Shown: positions 1 to 8,056, numbered from the stretch's first letter. The stretch: DNA of 13,622 nucleotides from an uncultured Paenibacillaceae bacterium (GCA_937983035.1 CALKAN010000417.1:1-13622), one strand, 5' to 3'. The notes: generated from the sequence alone by a model not told the origin. Numbers and translations are program-made.

Positions 1-130
1 CAAACAAATCAAGCGTCCACAAGCCTTTTTCATCCAATTTCGTTAACGCATCCCCATGCGATTGCGCGGTGATGACGCCTCGATGCAGCTTTCCGTCAGC
101 ATTTACAGCTATGTAGCGAAATTCAGGCAT
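1..130 (-). CDS. pilC: PilC/GspF-like type IV pilus inner-membrane protein, N-terminal fragment
   Basis: Only the first 43 codons lie in the window; the gene runs off the left edge. The translated start, MPEFRYIAVNADGKLHRGVI, followed by a segment with 'A...L...GLW.L', matches the opening of GspF/PilC proteins (F-x-Y-x-A-x-(N/D)-x-x-G-K-x-x-x-G, then an alternating A/L helix). PilC is the polytopic membrane platform that the PilB ATPase acts on during pilus or pseudopilus assembly. pilB upstream on the same strand supports the call. The ATG at 130 is the first start after an in-frame stop; a purine-rich AAGAGTGG lies a few bases before it. The transmembrane part is outside the window, so family membership rests on the N-terminus and context only. 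Confidence 0.72.
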   Translation of the reverse strand, partial: MPEFRYIAVNADGKLHRGVITAQSHGDALTKLDEKGLWTLDLF

Positions 131-202
131 GAACACCACTCTTTCAGTGCATGAGAATTTAGATTATGAATCGAAACTCCTATAGTTATAGTTCTTGATT
201 CC

Positions 203-231
203 TATATATCAATATTCTATTAAATTGTAAA
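203..231 (-). promoter_or_regulatory. Candidate sigma-A promoter for the pilC-like gene
   Basis: On the minus strand a TTTACA -35 (231-226) and a TATATA -10 (208-203) are separated by exactly 17 bp, in the AT-rich gap between pilB and pilC. The predicted transcription start near 196 would give a leader of about 65 nt before the pilC ATG at 130. This suggests that pilC can be transcribed independently of pilB. The hexamers are seen directly; activity is inferred. Confidence 0.5.
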
Positions 232-272
232 GAGTGCGTTGTTAAAATTACTAAAAATGTCAAATGTTTGTT

Positions 273-1925
273 TTAATTGCTTGTTACGCGCATCACTTGA
301 TCGATCGTTGTACAGCCTTGCACTGCTTTAGCGAATCCGTCTTTAATCATCGGAACCATTCCTTTACGCAAAGCGTGGGCCATATATTCACTGTCTGACT
401 TTTTTTGCATGATCAAGGCACGCATCTCATCATCCAACAGCAGCACTTCATGCACTGCCATTCTTCCTTTAAAACCAGTCTGGCCGCATTCATAGCAGCC
501 TGCTCCCCTGAACAGTTCCTTCGCTTCTATCTCATGCTGTTCGAGCAAAATGAGCTCATCTGCGCCCGGAGCATAACTTATTTTGCAGTTCGTGCAAATT
601 TTTCGCACTAATCGTTGGGCGACGACGCAATTTAATGCCGAAGCGGCCAAAAAAGGTTCTACTCCCATGTCAATCAACCGGGTAATCGTGTTGACGGCAT
701 TATTCGTATGCAGCGTGCTAAGGACTAAATGCCCGGTCAAAGCAGCGCGAATCGAAATTTCAGCCGTCTCGCGGTCGCGAATTTCCCCGACCATGATAAT
801 ATTGGGATCTTGGCGCAAAATCGAACGCAAGCCGCTGGCAAATGTTAATCCGGCCGCAGGATTCACTTGAACTTGATTGACGCCGGGAATGCGATACTCT
901 ACCGGGTCTTCAATCGTGATCAGATTGACTTCATCTTGATTCAGTTCAGAAAGCGCGGCATACAGCGTAGTAGACTTGCCGCTTCCCGTCGGTCCTGTGA
1001 TGATTACCGCCCCGTTCGGCTGGTTGATTGCTTTTTTAAACATTGCAAGATTTTCGCTCGTCATATTTAATCCGTTCAGATCTGAGATCGACTGACTGAG
1101 ATCCAACAATCGCATCACGATCTTTTCGCCGTAAATCGTTGGCAGCGATGCGATGCGAATGTCAATATTTCGGTCATCGATCATCAGATTCATGCGCCCG
1201 TCTTGCGGCAGCCGCTTCTCAGCAACGTCCATGTCCCCCATGATCTTCATGCGGGCTGCCATCACTGCATGCAGGTGCAAAGGAAGAACGAACTCTGTGC
1301 GCAGCAAGCCGTCTATTCGATATCGCACATAAAGCCCATCAGCCTGTGGATCTAAGTGAATATCGCTGGCACCTAATTCAACGGCATGGCCAATCAATTG
1401 ATTGACAGCGTAAATGACGGGAGATTCTTGACTCCGTTCTCCATGGCGGTGTTTTTCCCCTGACAACGCCCATGTAATTTGATCGATCATTTCATGCAGT
1501 TCATAGTGCCTTCTAACCATATGCAAAATTTCTTTCTTGCTGGCGATGACCGGTTCGATTCTCAGCCCTGTATGCAAACTGATTTCATCAATGGCTTGAA
1601 CGTCCAATGGATCAGCCATGGCCGTAATTAATTTGCCGTTCTCAATCCGAAGCGGGATGGCTGCATGTTGTTTTGCCACTTTGCCGGGAAGAAGAGCAAT
1701 CGTTTGACGGTCGATGCAATCGTTCGTTAATCGCACATGCGGAATGCCTAATTGTTTCTCCAATGCTTTTATGACTTGTTGTTCTGTGATTAACCCTTGT
1801 GAAATGAGCATGTCTCCCAAGCGCATGTTTGAGTTTTTTTGCTCCTGAAGCGCCTTTTCAAGCTGTTCTTTCGTAATGAGACCGGCCTCAAGCAGCAAAT
1901 CGCCGATCTTTTTTCTTTTTTTCAC
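273..1925 (-). CDS. pilB: Type IV pilus/type II secretion assembly ATPase PilB (GspE family)
   Basis: Hexameric cytoplasmic ATPase that powers pilin polymerisation through PilC. From the GTG start the protein is 550 residues. It has an MshEN-type N-domain in the first 140 residues or so (repeated 'G.LL...GLIT..Q...AL'), then the GspE core: Walker A GPTGSGKST (about 311-319), Asp box ITIEDPVEY (337-345), Walker B IIMVGEIRD (376-384), His box TGHLVLSTLHTN (397-408), and a CxxC...CxxC zinc site (Cys444/447/477/480). This marks it as an assembly-type ATPase rather than a PilT retraction ATPase. An ATG at 1946 is in frame, but it has no ribosome-binding site and its first residues (MKKGGGS) are simply the translated Shine-Dalgarno AAGGGGGG, which sits 7 nt before GTG 1925; I therefore prefer 1925. 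pilC follows after 142 bp; no pilT is seen. Confidence 0.93.
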   Translation of the reverse strand: MKKRKKIGDLLLEAGLITKEQLEKALQEQKNSNMRLGDMLISQGLITEQQVIKALEKQLGIPHVRLTNDCIDRQTIALLPGKVAKQHAAIPLRIENGKLITAMADPLDVQAIDEISLHTGLRIEPVIASKKEILHMVRRHYELHEMIDQITWALSGEKHRHGERSQESPVIYAVNQLIGHAVELGASDIHLDPQADGLYVRYRIDGLLRTEFVLPLHLHAVMAARMKIMGDMDVAEKRLPQDGRMNLMIDDRNIDIRIASLPTIYGEKIVMRLLDLSQSISDLNGLNMTSENLAMFKKAINQPNGAVIITGPTGSGKSTTLYAALSELNQDEVNLITIEDPVEYRIPGVNQVQVNPAAGLTFASGLRSILRQDPNIIMVGEIRDRETAEISIRAALTGHLVLSTLHTNNAVNTITRLIDMGVEPFLAASALNCVVAQRLVRKICTNCKISYAPGADELILLEQHEIEAKELFRGAGCYECGQTGFKGRMAVHEVLLLDDEMRALIMQKKSDSEYMAHALRKGMVPMIKDGFAKAVQGCTTIDQVMRVTSN

Positions 1926-1941
1926 ACTCCCGCCCCCCTTC

Positions 1942-1956
1942 TTCATGCAGCATGAA
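1942..1956. repeat. 15-bp palindrome in the pilB leader
   Basis: TTCATGCAGCATGAA is a perfect inverted repeat (7-bp arms, 1-nt centre). It lies 16 nt upstream of the GTG start of pilB and overlaps the rejected ATG at 1946. It could be an operator or a small leader hairpin, or chance. A further TTCATGC occurs at about 1985-1991. Confidence 0.4.
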
Positions 1957-2015
1957 AAAATGGTTTATTTACGTCGATTTACTATTTCATGCGTTTTTTG
2001 CCATTATTTAGTCTT

Positions 2016-2021
2016 ATTATA
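2016..2021 (-). promoter_or_regulatory. Candidate -10 box upstream of pilB
   Basis: A perfect TATAAT on the minus strand (2021-2016) lies about 90 nt before the pilB GTG. No good TTGACA-like -35 is visible at 16-18 bp spacing, so this is a weak call. It may need an activator or may not be a promoter. Confidence 0.3.
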
Positions 2022-2168
2022 AATGAAATTGGAACATGATTGGCATTAATTCAAGAGCGTTAATTTCCCTTGCTAAAAACGAGCATTTATGCTTTGACCG
2101 CATATTCTGTCATTGCTTTTGGAAAACTGACGATTGCAGGGTTTAGTCAAGCGAAAGGAGGGAGCAGC

Positions 2169-2408
2169 ATGCCAAGACCTAATCCTGACGACCGTCGCGA
2201 TAATGTTGAAAACTTGCAAAACATTATTGACAACACGATTAAAAACAAAGAAGAGACCGAAGACTATTTGCAAGCACATGCAGATTCCATGAGCGAAACG
2301 CAAATTCAACAAATGATGGAAAAAAACAAGCGGCGTGAGCAAAGCTTGCAAGGATTGCGCGAAGAAATTAAAGAAGAGGCGCAAGCTCGCCGCAATGAAA
2401 TAGATTAA
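2169..2408 (+). CDS. tlp: Small acid-soluble spore protein Tlp
   Basis: A 79-residue, highly charged, helix-rich protein that begins MPRPNPDDRRDNVENLQ and ends in 'EEIKEEAQARRNEID'. The PNPDDRxDNVExLQxxxxNTIxN block is the signature of the Tlp family, small spore-core proteins made in the developing forespore of Bacillus (about 83 residues there). Despite the historical name 'thioredoxin-like', it has no CxxC active site. The ATG at 2169 is chosen because AAAGGAGGGAG (2154-2164) lies at ideal spacing and the homologous region begins there. The open frame extends upstream to 2070, but that part looks non-coding. In Bacillus the family is sigma-G dependent; I could not find a clear sigma-G promoter. 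The gene diverges from pilB and converges on rnz. Confidence 0.93.
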   Translation: MPRPNPDDRRDNVENLQNIIDNTIKNKEETEDYLQAHADSMSETQIQQMMEKNKRREQSLQGLREEIKEEAQARRNEID

Positions 2409-2418
2409 CTGAACAAAT

Positions 2419-2463
2419 ATAAACTGTTCCTTCCGCAATTTGCTTGCAGAAGGAACAGTTTAT
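2419..2463. terminator. Bidirectional hairpin between tlp and rnz
   Basis: A perfect 15-bp stem, ATAAACTGTTCCTTC (2419-2433) with GAAGGAACAGTTTAT (2449-2463). The loop can itself pair GCAA with TTGC. It sits in the 68-bp space between convergent genes, 10 bp after the tlp stop and 13 bp beyond the rnz stop, and could end both transcripts. There is no strong T-run on either side, so termination efficiency is uncertain. Confidence 0.75.
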
Positions 2464-2476
2464 GCATGCATGATCT

Positions 2477-3400
2477 TTATTTGGAAGGAATCGGAAAACT
2501 CCAAAAATCGCGGGCAACATATGCATTTTTTATATATTTGCGCGCTTCATCCAATAACCGTTCAACATCCGTCCCTTGATATCTGGAACTGATATGAGTC
2601 ATCACCAACGTTTTCACTTGTTGTTCTTGGGCCATCTTGGCCACTTCCTCTGATGTGCTGTGATAATATTTGTAAGCCAAATCGGCTTTGTCGCCCGCAA
2701 AAGTAGCTTCATGCACAAGGACATCTGCTTGGTGCGACAATCTTCTCGAACCGGCGCACACACGCGTATCTCCCAGTATGGTTACAATCCGCCCTTCCTT
2801 CGGCGCCATGACATAATCGGACGCTTTTAAAATCCGGCCATCCGGCAGCTTCACATCATTGCCGTTTTTGATCTCTCCGTAAAGCGGTCCTGGAGGAAGA
2901 CCTGCTTCTTTCAGCCGATCGCTTAACAATTTTCCCGGTTTGGGCTTTTCTGTAATGCGATAACCATAACTTTCAATACGATGTTCCAGCACGTCCGCTT
3001 CGACTGTAAACTGTTCATCTTCCATGACAATTCCAGGACTAATTTCTTCAATGATCAGCTCATAATCAAGCTGCGCATAACTTGCTTGAAGCACGTGCTC
3101 CACATAGCTGCGCAAACCGGGCGGCCCGAACAACGTCAACGGCGCATCCCCGCCTTGATAAGATCTCGATGTCAGCAGGCCGGGTATGCCGTAAATATGA
3201 TCGCCGTGCAAATGCGTGACAAATAAATACTCTAATCTGCTTAGCTTGAGCGATGTCTTTAAAATTTGATGCTGCGTGCCTTCTCCGCAATCAAACAGCC
3301 ACATCTTTCCTCTTTCGGCAGCCAGATCCAGAGCTATGGAAGTAACGTTGCGCTCTCGACTTGGAGAACCGGCTCCAGTGCCTAAAAAGAACAGTTCCAT
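2477..3400 (-). CDS. rnz: Ribonuclease Z (tRNA 3'-processing endonuclease)
   Basis: A 307-residue short-form RNase Z of the metallo-beta-lactamase superfamily. It cuts the 3' trailer from tRNA precursors, mainly those without an encoded CCA. Visible motifs are the N-terminal FFLGTGAGSPS, the zinc motif THLHGDH (His63, His65, Asp67, His68), His140, GDTR with Asp211, HEATF (about 230-234) and the final metal ligand His269 in MTHIS. The GP/KNG-containing insertion at about 170-182 corresponds to the flexible tRNA-binding arm of the family. Length is normal. The ATG at 3400 follows an AAAGGGGGT ribosome-binding site. metH ends only 45 bp upstream on the same strand without an evident terminator, so rnz is probably read from the metH transcript. 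Confidence 0.96.
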   Translation of the reverse strand: MELFFLGTGAGSPSRERNVTSIALDLAAERGKMWLFDCGEGTQHQILKTSLKLSRLEYLFVTHLHGDHIYGIPGLLTSRSYQGGDAPLTLFGPPGLRSYVEHVLQASYAQLDYELIIEEISPGIVMEDEQFTVEADVLEHRIESYGYRITEKPKPGKLLSDRLKEAGLPPGPLYGEIKNGNDVKLPDGRILKASDYVMAPKEGRIVTILGDTRVCAGSRRLSHQADVLVHEATFAGDKADLAYKYYHSTSEEVAKMAQEQQVKTLVMTHISSRYQGTDVERLLDEARKYIKNAYVARDFWSFPIPSK

Positions 3401-3445
3401 GTTTACCCCCTTTTGGCGCTGAATGCCAATCCGCTTTTCATGTGA

Positions 3446-6400
3446 TTATCGTGCCCTTTTCTCAACATTGAAATACCTGGCTTCCGGATGAGCGAACACC
3501 ATCGCTGATACCGAAGCTTCCGGTTCCATCATATACCCTTCCGTCAATTCAACACCAATTCTCTCCGGCCGCATCAATTCAAAAAGCAATGCTTGATCTT
3601 CAAGATTCGGGCAGGCCGGATAGCCGAAGGAAACGCGAATGCCTTGATACTTGGCCGCCAGGCGTTCTTTCATCGTCATTTCTTGCGGGTCAGGGAATCC
3701 CCATGCATCCCGCATCATATGATGCACCCGTTCAGCCATGCCCTCGGCAGCTTCCAGTGCTGCAGCTTGCAGCGCATGAGAGAGCAAATATTCGCCTTGT
3801 TCTTTCCATGCTTCCGCTTTTTCCCGAATGCCTTCCCCTGCTGTCACCACTAAGAAGCCGACATAATCCATTTCCCCGCTGTCCACCGATCTTAAGAAAT
3901 CAGACAAACACAAGTAAGGCTCTGTTTGCTGGCGCGGGAACGTAAATGTCTTCAATACTTTGCTGCGGTCTTCCGGATCATAAATGATGATTTGATCGCC
4001 GTTGGATTGCGCAGGGAAAAATTGATACATCCCATGCACGCGCAAAATCCCTTCATCTTTAGCCAATTGAAAAATATAATCTAAGGTTTCTTTCAGTTCC
4101 AGCGCTTTGGGATCTTTCTTTTCCAGCAAGCTGTTTACCCTTCCCCGAAGACCTAAGTGGCTGCCTAACAGCATCTGCCAATTAATATACGGTATCACAT
4201 GGGACAAAGGATAATTTTTGAGCACGTGCTGTTTTAAATCCGGCGGCGTGAACACGGGAACGTCTTGGGAAACATTCGACCGTTTCGGAATGGTTGCTGC
4301 CTCTGTCTGATTCGAGTTTTCGACCGATTCCTGCACATGGGATGCTTTAATTTTTCTCATTTGTTCGATCAAGGCGTTCCGCTGCTCCGGATTGCTTAAT
4401 TTGTTCGCCAGATCCAAACCTTGCATCGCATCTTTCGCATACAGCACCATGCCGTCATATTCCGGCAATATTCTCGTATGCGTAAATTTTTCGGTTAAAG
4501 CCGCCCCGCCTACCAAAATCGGCACATCGATCCCGGCTCGTTTCAAATCTTGAGCAGTAACGACCATTTGCTGCGCAGATTTGACAAGCAAGCCCGACAA
4601 TCCGATCGCATCCGGCTTTTCTTTCCGATATGCTTCAATCAACTGTTCAGGCGGCACTTTAATGCCCAGATTCACGATTTCATAGCCGTTATTCGTCAAA
4701 ATGATGTCGACTAAATTTTTCCCTATATCATGCACATCGCCTTTGACCGTTGCTAAAATAATCTTCCCTTTCACCGCACTTTCTTTCTTTTCCATGTGCG
4801 GTTCCAAATAAGCAACGGCGGCTTTCATCGCTTCCGCGCTTTGCAATACTTCGGCGACGATCAATTCATTGTCATTAAACAGTCGTCCGACTTCCGCCAT
4901 GCCTTCCATCAAAGGGCCGTTGATGATATCCAGCGGCTTATATTTCGTCAGCGCTTCATCCAAATCTTCGTAAAGCCCTTCTTTCGTCCCTTCGATGATA
5001 TAATTGGCCAGCCGCTCTTCTAACGGCAAGTTTGTTTTCTTCTCTTTCTTCTCAACTTTCTTGTCTCGATAGAACGCGACAAACTCCGCTAAAGTCTGAT
5101 CATTCGTATCAAAGATGAGCGCTTCGGCAAGTTTGCGCTCTTCTTCCGAAATGGAAGCATAGCGTTCCAGCTTTTCCGTATTCACAATCGCAAAGTCAAG
5201 CCCTGCTTTCGTGCAATGGTACAAATAAACGGAATTTAATACTTCCCTGCCGGCAGGCGGCAAGCCGAAAGAAACGTTGCTGATGCCCAGTATCGTTTTC
5301 GTTTCCGGCATCGCTTCTTTAATCATGCGGATCGCTTCGATCGTTTCCTTTGCAGAGCCGATATAATTCTCGTCGCCGGTGCCGATTGGAAATACAAGCG
5401 GATCGAAAATGATATCTTCGCCGCTGACCCCGTATTTGTTGACTAACAAATCGTATGACCGTTTGGCGATCGCCAGCTTTCCTTCACGCGTCACCGGCTG
5501 TCCGTTCTCATCGATCGTTCCGACAACTACTGCCGCGCCGTATCGGTGCACGAGCGGGATCACTTTCTCAAATTTATCTTCTCCGTCTTCCAAATTGATG
5601 GAATTAATGATCGACTTGCCTTGCGAATATTTCAGTGCTAATTCAATGACTTCCGGATCCGTCGAGTCAATGACGAGCGGTGCTTTAATTTTCTTCGTTA
5701 AAATTTGCAGAAATTGTTCCATGTCTGCCTTCTCATCTCGATCCGGATCCGCTAAGCAGACGTCAATCACATGCGCGCCGCCCTTAACTTGAGCGCGGGC
5801 GATCTCGGCAGCCTCTTCAAATTTCCCTTCAGCAATCAGCCGCTTAAATTTGCGCGAACCGATCACGTTCGTCCGCTCGCCTACGAGATAAGGTCTGTTC
5901 TCATCTTCAATATATACGGTCTCAATCCCAGAAACGGCAGCTGGATGATCCCCGGTTAATTTGCGAGGTTCATACTTGTCCAGCGTCTTCTTCAACACAC
6001 GGATATGCTCGGGGGTTGTGCCGCAGCATCCGCCTGCAATGTTGAGCCATCCTTGCTGGGCAAATCCTTCCATCTTTTTCGCCAATGATTCGGGCGACTC
6101 ATGATAATGCCCGTCTTCATCCGGCAAACCGGCATTCGGATAGCAGCTGATTGCCGTTCTCGCAATTTGAGCAAGCGTTCGAATATGGTCTGTCATAAAT
6201 TCCGGGCCCGTCGCACAGTTCAGCCCGATGGAAATCGGCTTGTAATGCTCTAAAGAAATGTAAAAAGATTCAATATTTTGACCTGCAAGCGTCGTGCCCA
6301 TCGGTTCAATCGTGCCTGATATCATTACCGGCAGTTCTTTGCCGGCTGCGGCAAATGCTCGCTGCACTGCGATATTCGCTGCTTTGACATTAAGCGTATC

Positions 6401-6895
6401 CTGAGACGTCTCAAGCAACAGCACATCCACTCCGCCGTCAATAAGCGCGAGTGCTTGCTCATAATAAGAATCCAACAGTTGTTCGAATGTGATGCCCCCG
6501 GTTACCGACAATGTCTTCGTCGTCGGTCCGATCGCCCCTGCGACATACCTCGGCCAATCTGGCGTGCTGTATTTGTCAACAGCATCCTTCGCCAGCCGTG
6601 CTGCGGCAAGCGTAATCTCTCGTGCTTTTTCTGGAATGTCATACTCGGCCAGAACCACGCTTGAAGACCCAAACGTGTTCGTTTCAATAATATCAGCGCC
6701 GGCTTCCAAATAAGCTTCATATATTTCTGTAATCAGGTCGGGTCGAGTCAAATTCAACATTTCGTTGCAGCCTTCCAAATCCGCTCCCCCAAAATCTTCT
6801 GCTGTTAAATTGTATTGCTGCAACATCGTTCCCATCGCACCGTCTAATATGAGTATTCGTTTGCTCATTGCTTCTTGCAATGTTGGCTTATGCAT
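3446..6895 (-). CDS. metH: Cobalamin-dependent methionine synthase
   Basis: Transfers a methyl group from 5-methyltetrahydrofolate to homocysteine through methylcobalamin. All domains are present in its 1149 residues: homocysteine-binding barrel (1-310) with zinc ligands Cys227, Cys290 and Cys291 (GGCCGT); pterin-binding barrel (about 335-595, starting YLVGERTNVIGS); B12 cap helices (about 625-705); Rossmann B12 domain (about 710-835) with DVHDIG, in which His722 is the lower cobalt ligand, then SGLL and GG; a polar linker (about 850-880); and the C-terminal AdoMet reactivation domain with RVSFGYPACP (about 1087-1096). Because the reactivation domain is fused, no separate partner for that step is expected. 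The ATG at 6895 has a strong AAGGAGGAGG 5 nt upstream. No S-box or cobalamin riboswitch is recognisable before it. Confidence 0.98.
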   Translation of the reverse strand: MHKPTLQEAMSKRILILDGAMGTMLQQYNLTAEDFGGADLEGCNEMLNLTRPDLITEIYEAYLEAGADIIETNTFGSSSVVLAEYDIPEKAREITLAAARLAKDAVDKYSTPDWPRYVAGAIGPTTKTLSVTGGITFEQLLDSYYEQALALIDGGVDVLLLETSQDTLNVKAANIAVQRAFAAAGKELPVMISGTIEPMGTTLAGQNIESFYISLEHYKPISIGLNCATGPEFMTDHIRTLAQIARTAISCYPNAGLPDEDGHYHESPESLAKKMEGFAQQGWLNIAGGCCGTTPEHIRVLKKTLDKYEPRKLTGDHPAAVSGIETVYIEDENRPYLVGERTNVIGSRKFKRLIAEGKFEEAAEIARAQVKGGAHVIDVCLADPDRDEKADMEQFLQILTKKIKAPLVIDSTDPEVIELALKYSQGKSIINSINLEDGEDKFEKVIPLVHRYGAAVVVGTIDENGQPVTREGKLAIAKRSYDLLVNKYGVSGEDIIFDPLVFPIGTGDENYIGSAKETIEAIRMIKEAMPETKTILGISNVSFGLPPAGREVLNSVYLYHCTKAGLDFAIVNTEKLERYASISEEERKLAEALIFDTNDQTLAEFVAFYRDKKVEKKEKKTNLPLEERLANYIIEGTKEGLYEDLDEALTKYKPLDIINGPLMEGMAEVGRLFNDNELIVAEVLQSAEAMKAAVAYLEPHMEKKESAVKGKIILATVKGDVHDIGKNLVDIILTNNGYEIVNLGIKVPPEQLIEAYRKEKPDAIGLSGLLVKSAQQMVVTAQDLKRAGIDVPILVGGAALTEKFTHTRILPEYDGMVLYAKDAMQGLDLANKLSNPEQRNALIEQMRKIKASHVQESVENSNQTEAATIPKRSNVSQDVPVFTPPDLKQHVLKNYPLSHVIPYINWQMLLGSHLGLRGRVNSLLEKKDPKALELKETLDYIFQLAKDEGILRVHGMYQFFPAQSNGDQIIIYDPEDRSKVLKTFTFPRQQTEPYLCLSDFLRSVDSGEMDYVGFLVVTAGEGIREKAEAWKEQGEYLLSHALQAAALEAAEGMAERVHHMMRDAWGFPDPQEMTMKERLAAKYQGIRVSFGYPACPNLEDQALLFELMRPERIGVELTEGYMMEPEASVSAMVFAHPEARYFNVEKRAR

Positions 6896-6950
6896 GATTG
6901 CCTCCTCCTTAACCCCAACGCTGAAGTCAGTAAAATATCAATGAAAATAT

Positions 6951-6986
6951 ACATTCATCGCATCAAAAAACATGAACATTCATCGC
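6951..6986 (-). repeat. Paired 11-bp direct repeats in the metH upstream region
   Basis: On the minus strand GCGATGAATGT occurs twice (6986-6976 and 6961-6951), 25 bp apart. Each copy begins an imperfect inverted repeat with ATGAA/TTCAT arms (2-nt and 8-nt centres). The spacing, a little over two helical turns, and the location 55-90 bp before the metH start suggest an operator pair. The arms resemble half of a LysR/MetR-type TGAA...TTCA site, but the centre lengths do not fit the known MetR spacing. Function unknown. Confidence 0.35.
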
Positions 6987-7017
6987 TGAATTGAAAATAA
7001 TAATAAGAATAAGTGTA

Positions 7018-7170
7018 TCAAATAACAAAGAGGTTTTCCATTTGTTCAATTAACTTTACCATATCATAATCCATATTTAATAGATAGGTTTTATCTGGAT
7101 TAACATTTTCCCAAACAGTACCATCATTCTTTCCTGATTTCGATACGTGAAATTGTAAGCAAATCTGTAT
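7018..7170 (-). pseudogene. Possible C-terminal remnant of an unknown gene
   Basis: In the 363-bp gap between metH and the HAD gene, one minus-strand frame is open for 50 codons, between a TAA at 7173-7171 and a TGA at 7020-7018. Its translation reads like protein, for example NDGTVWENVNPDKTYLLNMD followed by an amphipathic, helix-like tail ending ENLFVI. It has no usable start codon and no ribosome-binding site. Base composition is more AT-rich than the flanking genes. I do not recognise the family. It may be the tail of a decayed gene left by deletion, or a chance open frame in AT-rich DNA. Confidence 0.25.
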
Positions 7171-7177
7171 TTAAATC

Positions 7178-7237
7178 AAAAAAACATTCCTTATACTGGA
7201 TAAGGCTCATCTGAGCTATCTAGTACGAGGAATGTTT
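7178..7237 (-). terminator. Intrinsic terminator after the HAD operon
   Basis: The outer stem pairs AAACATTCC with GGAATGTTT (7237-7229 with 7190-7182). Inside it a second imperfect stem pairs AGTA, TATC and TGAGC with their complements, so most of the 56 nt folds into one long hairpin. On the minus strand the distal arm runs into seven consecutive T (7184-7178), the classic intrinsic terminator layout. It starts 21 bp after the HAD stop codon. Confidence 0.8.
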
Positions 7238-7258
7238 CTGTCTTGTCTGATATTACTG

Positions 7259-8053
7259 TCATCGATTGTGCTTCTCGATCACTTCGAGCAGTTCACCCAA
7301 TGCAGCAATCTCATAAGTCGGATTTGCTTCAACAGCTTCAGTCTTATGATGATTGATCCATACAGAAGGCATTCCGACACCGTTGGCTCCTTTGATGTCT
7401 GTAGTGAGCTTATCGCCAACCATCATCCCTTCGCTTGCATCAATGTCAAGCAAGTTCATCACATGTTCAAACAACGCTTTGGCAGGCTTCCCTGCGCCAA
7501 AATCGCCCGAAATGACAATATGATCGAAATATTGTTTCAGTTTGGGCTCTGCGTTTAATTTCTCCTGCTGCAAATCAGGGGAGCCGTTTGTAAGCAATAA
7601 CAGCTTATAGTTGCCTTTCAGCGCATCAAGCACCGAGTAAGTATCCGGATAAACGAATGATCTGGCACGTCGCTCTGCCGGAAATCTTTCGCCTAATTGT
7701 TTCCCAAGCGCTGCATCGTCGATTCCAATCTTTCTCAAGCCGCGCGTCCACGCATCTGACCGATAGGACGGCACGGTTTCTTTCATGCGCACGAACTCCT
7801 CCGGCTTCTCGTCATTGAAATTTCCCCAAAGGCCTTCAAACGGATTGATTCCAATATTGCATGTGAAAGGGTAAAAATCATACGTCTCATACAGAGCCCG
7901 TGCTTCTTCCCTCACTGCAGCCTCCAGTTCCTCGGCAGACAGGGGATAATATTGCTTCGCCGCTTCACATGTTGCCTGAAATGCTTCTTTCACGCTTCTT
8001 TCATCCCACAATAAAGTATCATCCAAATCAAACAAAACAGCCTTCAGCTTCAT
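7259..8053 (-). CDS. HAD-superfamily hydrolase (phosphatase-like)
   Basis: A 264-residue cytosolic haloacid dehalogenase-type enzyme. All four HAD motifs are visible: motif I LFDLDDT (nucleophile Asp9, general acid Asp11), motif II LLLTNGS (Thr155), motif III GKP (Lys189) and motif IV GDKLTTD (Asp214, Asp219). A helical cap domain lies between motifs I and II (about 18-135), a subfamily I (C1 cap) arrangement like the Bacillus YsaA and E. coli YjjG proteins. The substrate cannot be told from sequence; a phosphomonoester is likely. The ATG at 8053 lies only 3 bp after the stop of the upstream membrane-protein gene, with an AAAGGAAA site inside that gene's end, so the two are co-transcribed and probably translationally coupled. 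The intrinsic terminator follows directly. Confidence 0.9.
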   Translation of the reverse strand: MKLKAVLFDLDDTLLWDERSVKEAFQATCEAAKQYYPLSAEELEAAVREEARALYETYDFYPFTCNIGINPFEGLWGNFNDEKPEEFVRMKETVPSYRSDAWTRGLRKIGIDDAALGKQLGERFPAERRARSFVYPDTYSVLDALKGNYKLLLLTNGSPDLQQEKLNAEPKLKQYFDHIVISGDFGAGKPAKALFEHVMNLLDIDASEGMMVGDKLTTDIKGANGVGMPSVWINHHKTEAVEANPTYEIAALGELLEVIEKHNR

Positions 8054-8056
8054 GAT

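Noticed and set aside
1926..1946. ATG at 1946 as the pilB start
   Set aside because: No Shine-Dalgarno upstream; the extra residues (MKKGGGS) encode the purine-rich ribosome-binding site of the GTG at 1925.
2041..2160. Sigma-G promoter for tlp
   Set aside because: CATATTC at 2101 resembles a sigma-G -10, but no matching -35 lies at the right distance.
2070..2168. In-frame upstream extension of tlp giving a 112-residue protein with a hydrophobic start
   Set aside because: The extension has no ribosome-binding site, while a strong AAAGGAGGGAG precedes ATG 2169, where Tlp homology begins.
5379..5792. 137-codon plus-strand frame inside metH, and other antisense frames across metH, glnA and pilB
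   Set aside because: They lie opposite strongly conserved coding sequence, lack ribosome-binding sites and give low-complexity, cysteine/serine-rich translations typical of antisense shadows.
7178..7237. Long inverted repeat as a miniature transposable element
   Set aside because: No target-site duplication is visible, and the T-run directly after the stem on the minus strand, just behind the HAD stop codon, fits an intrinsic terminator.
6896..7258. S-box or cobalamin riboswitch upstream of metH
   Set aside because: The conserved S-box core and the cobalamin-riboswitch B12-box were looked for by eye and not found; only a covariance search could exclude a divergent one.
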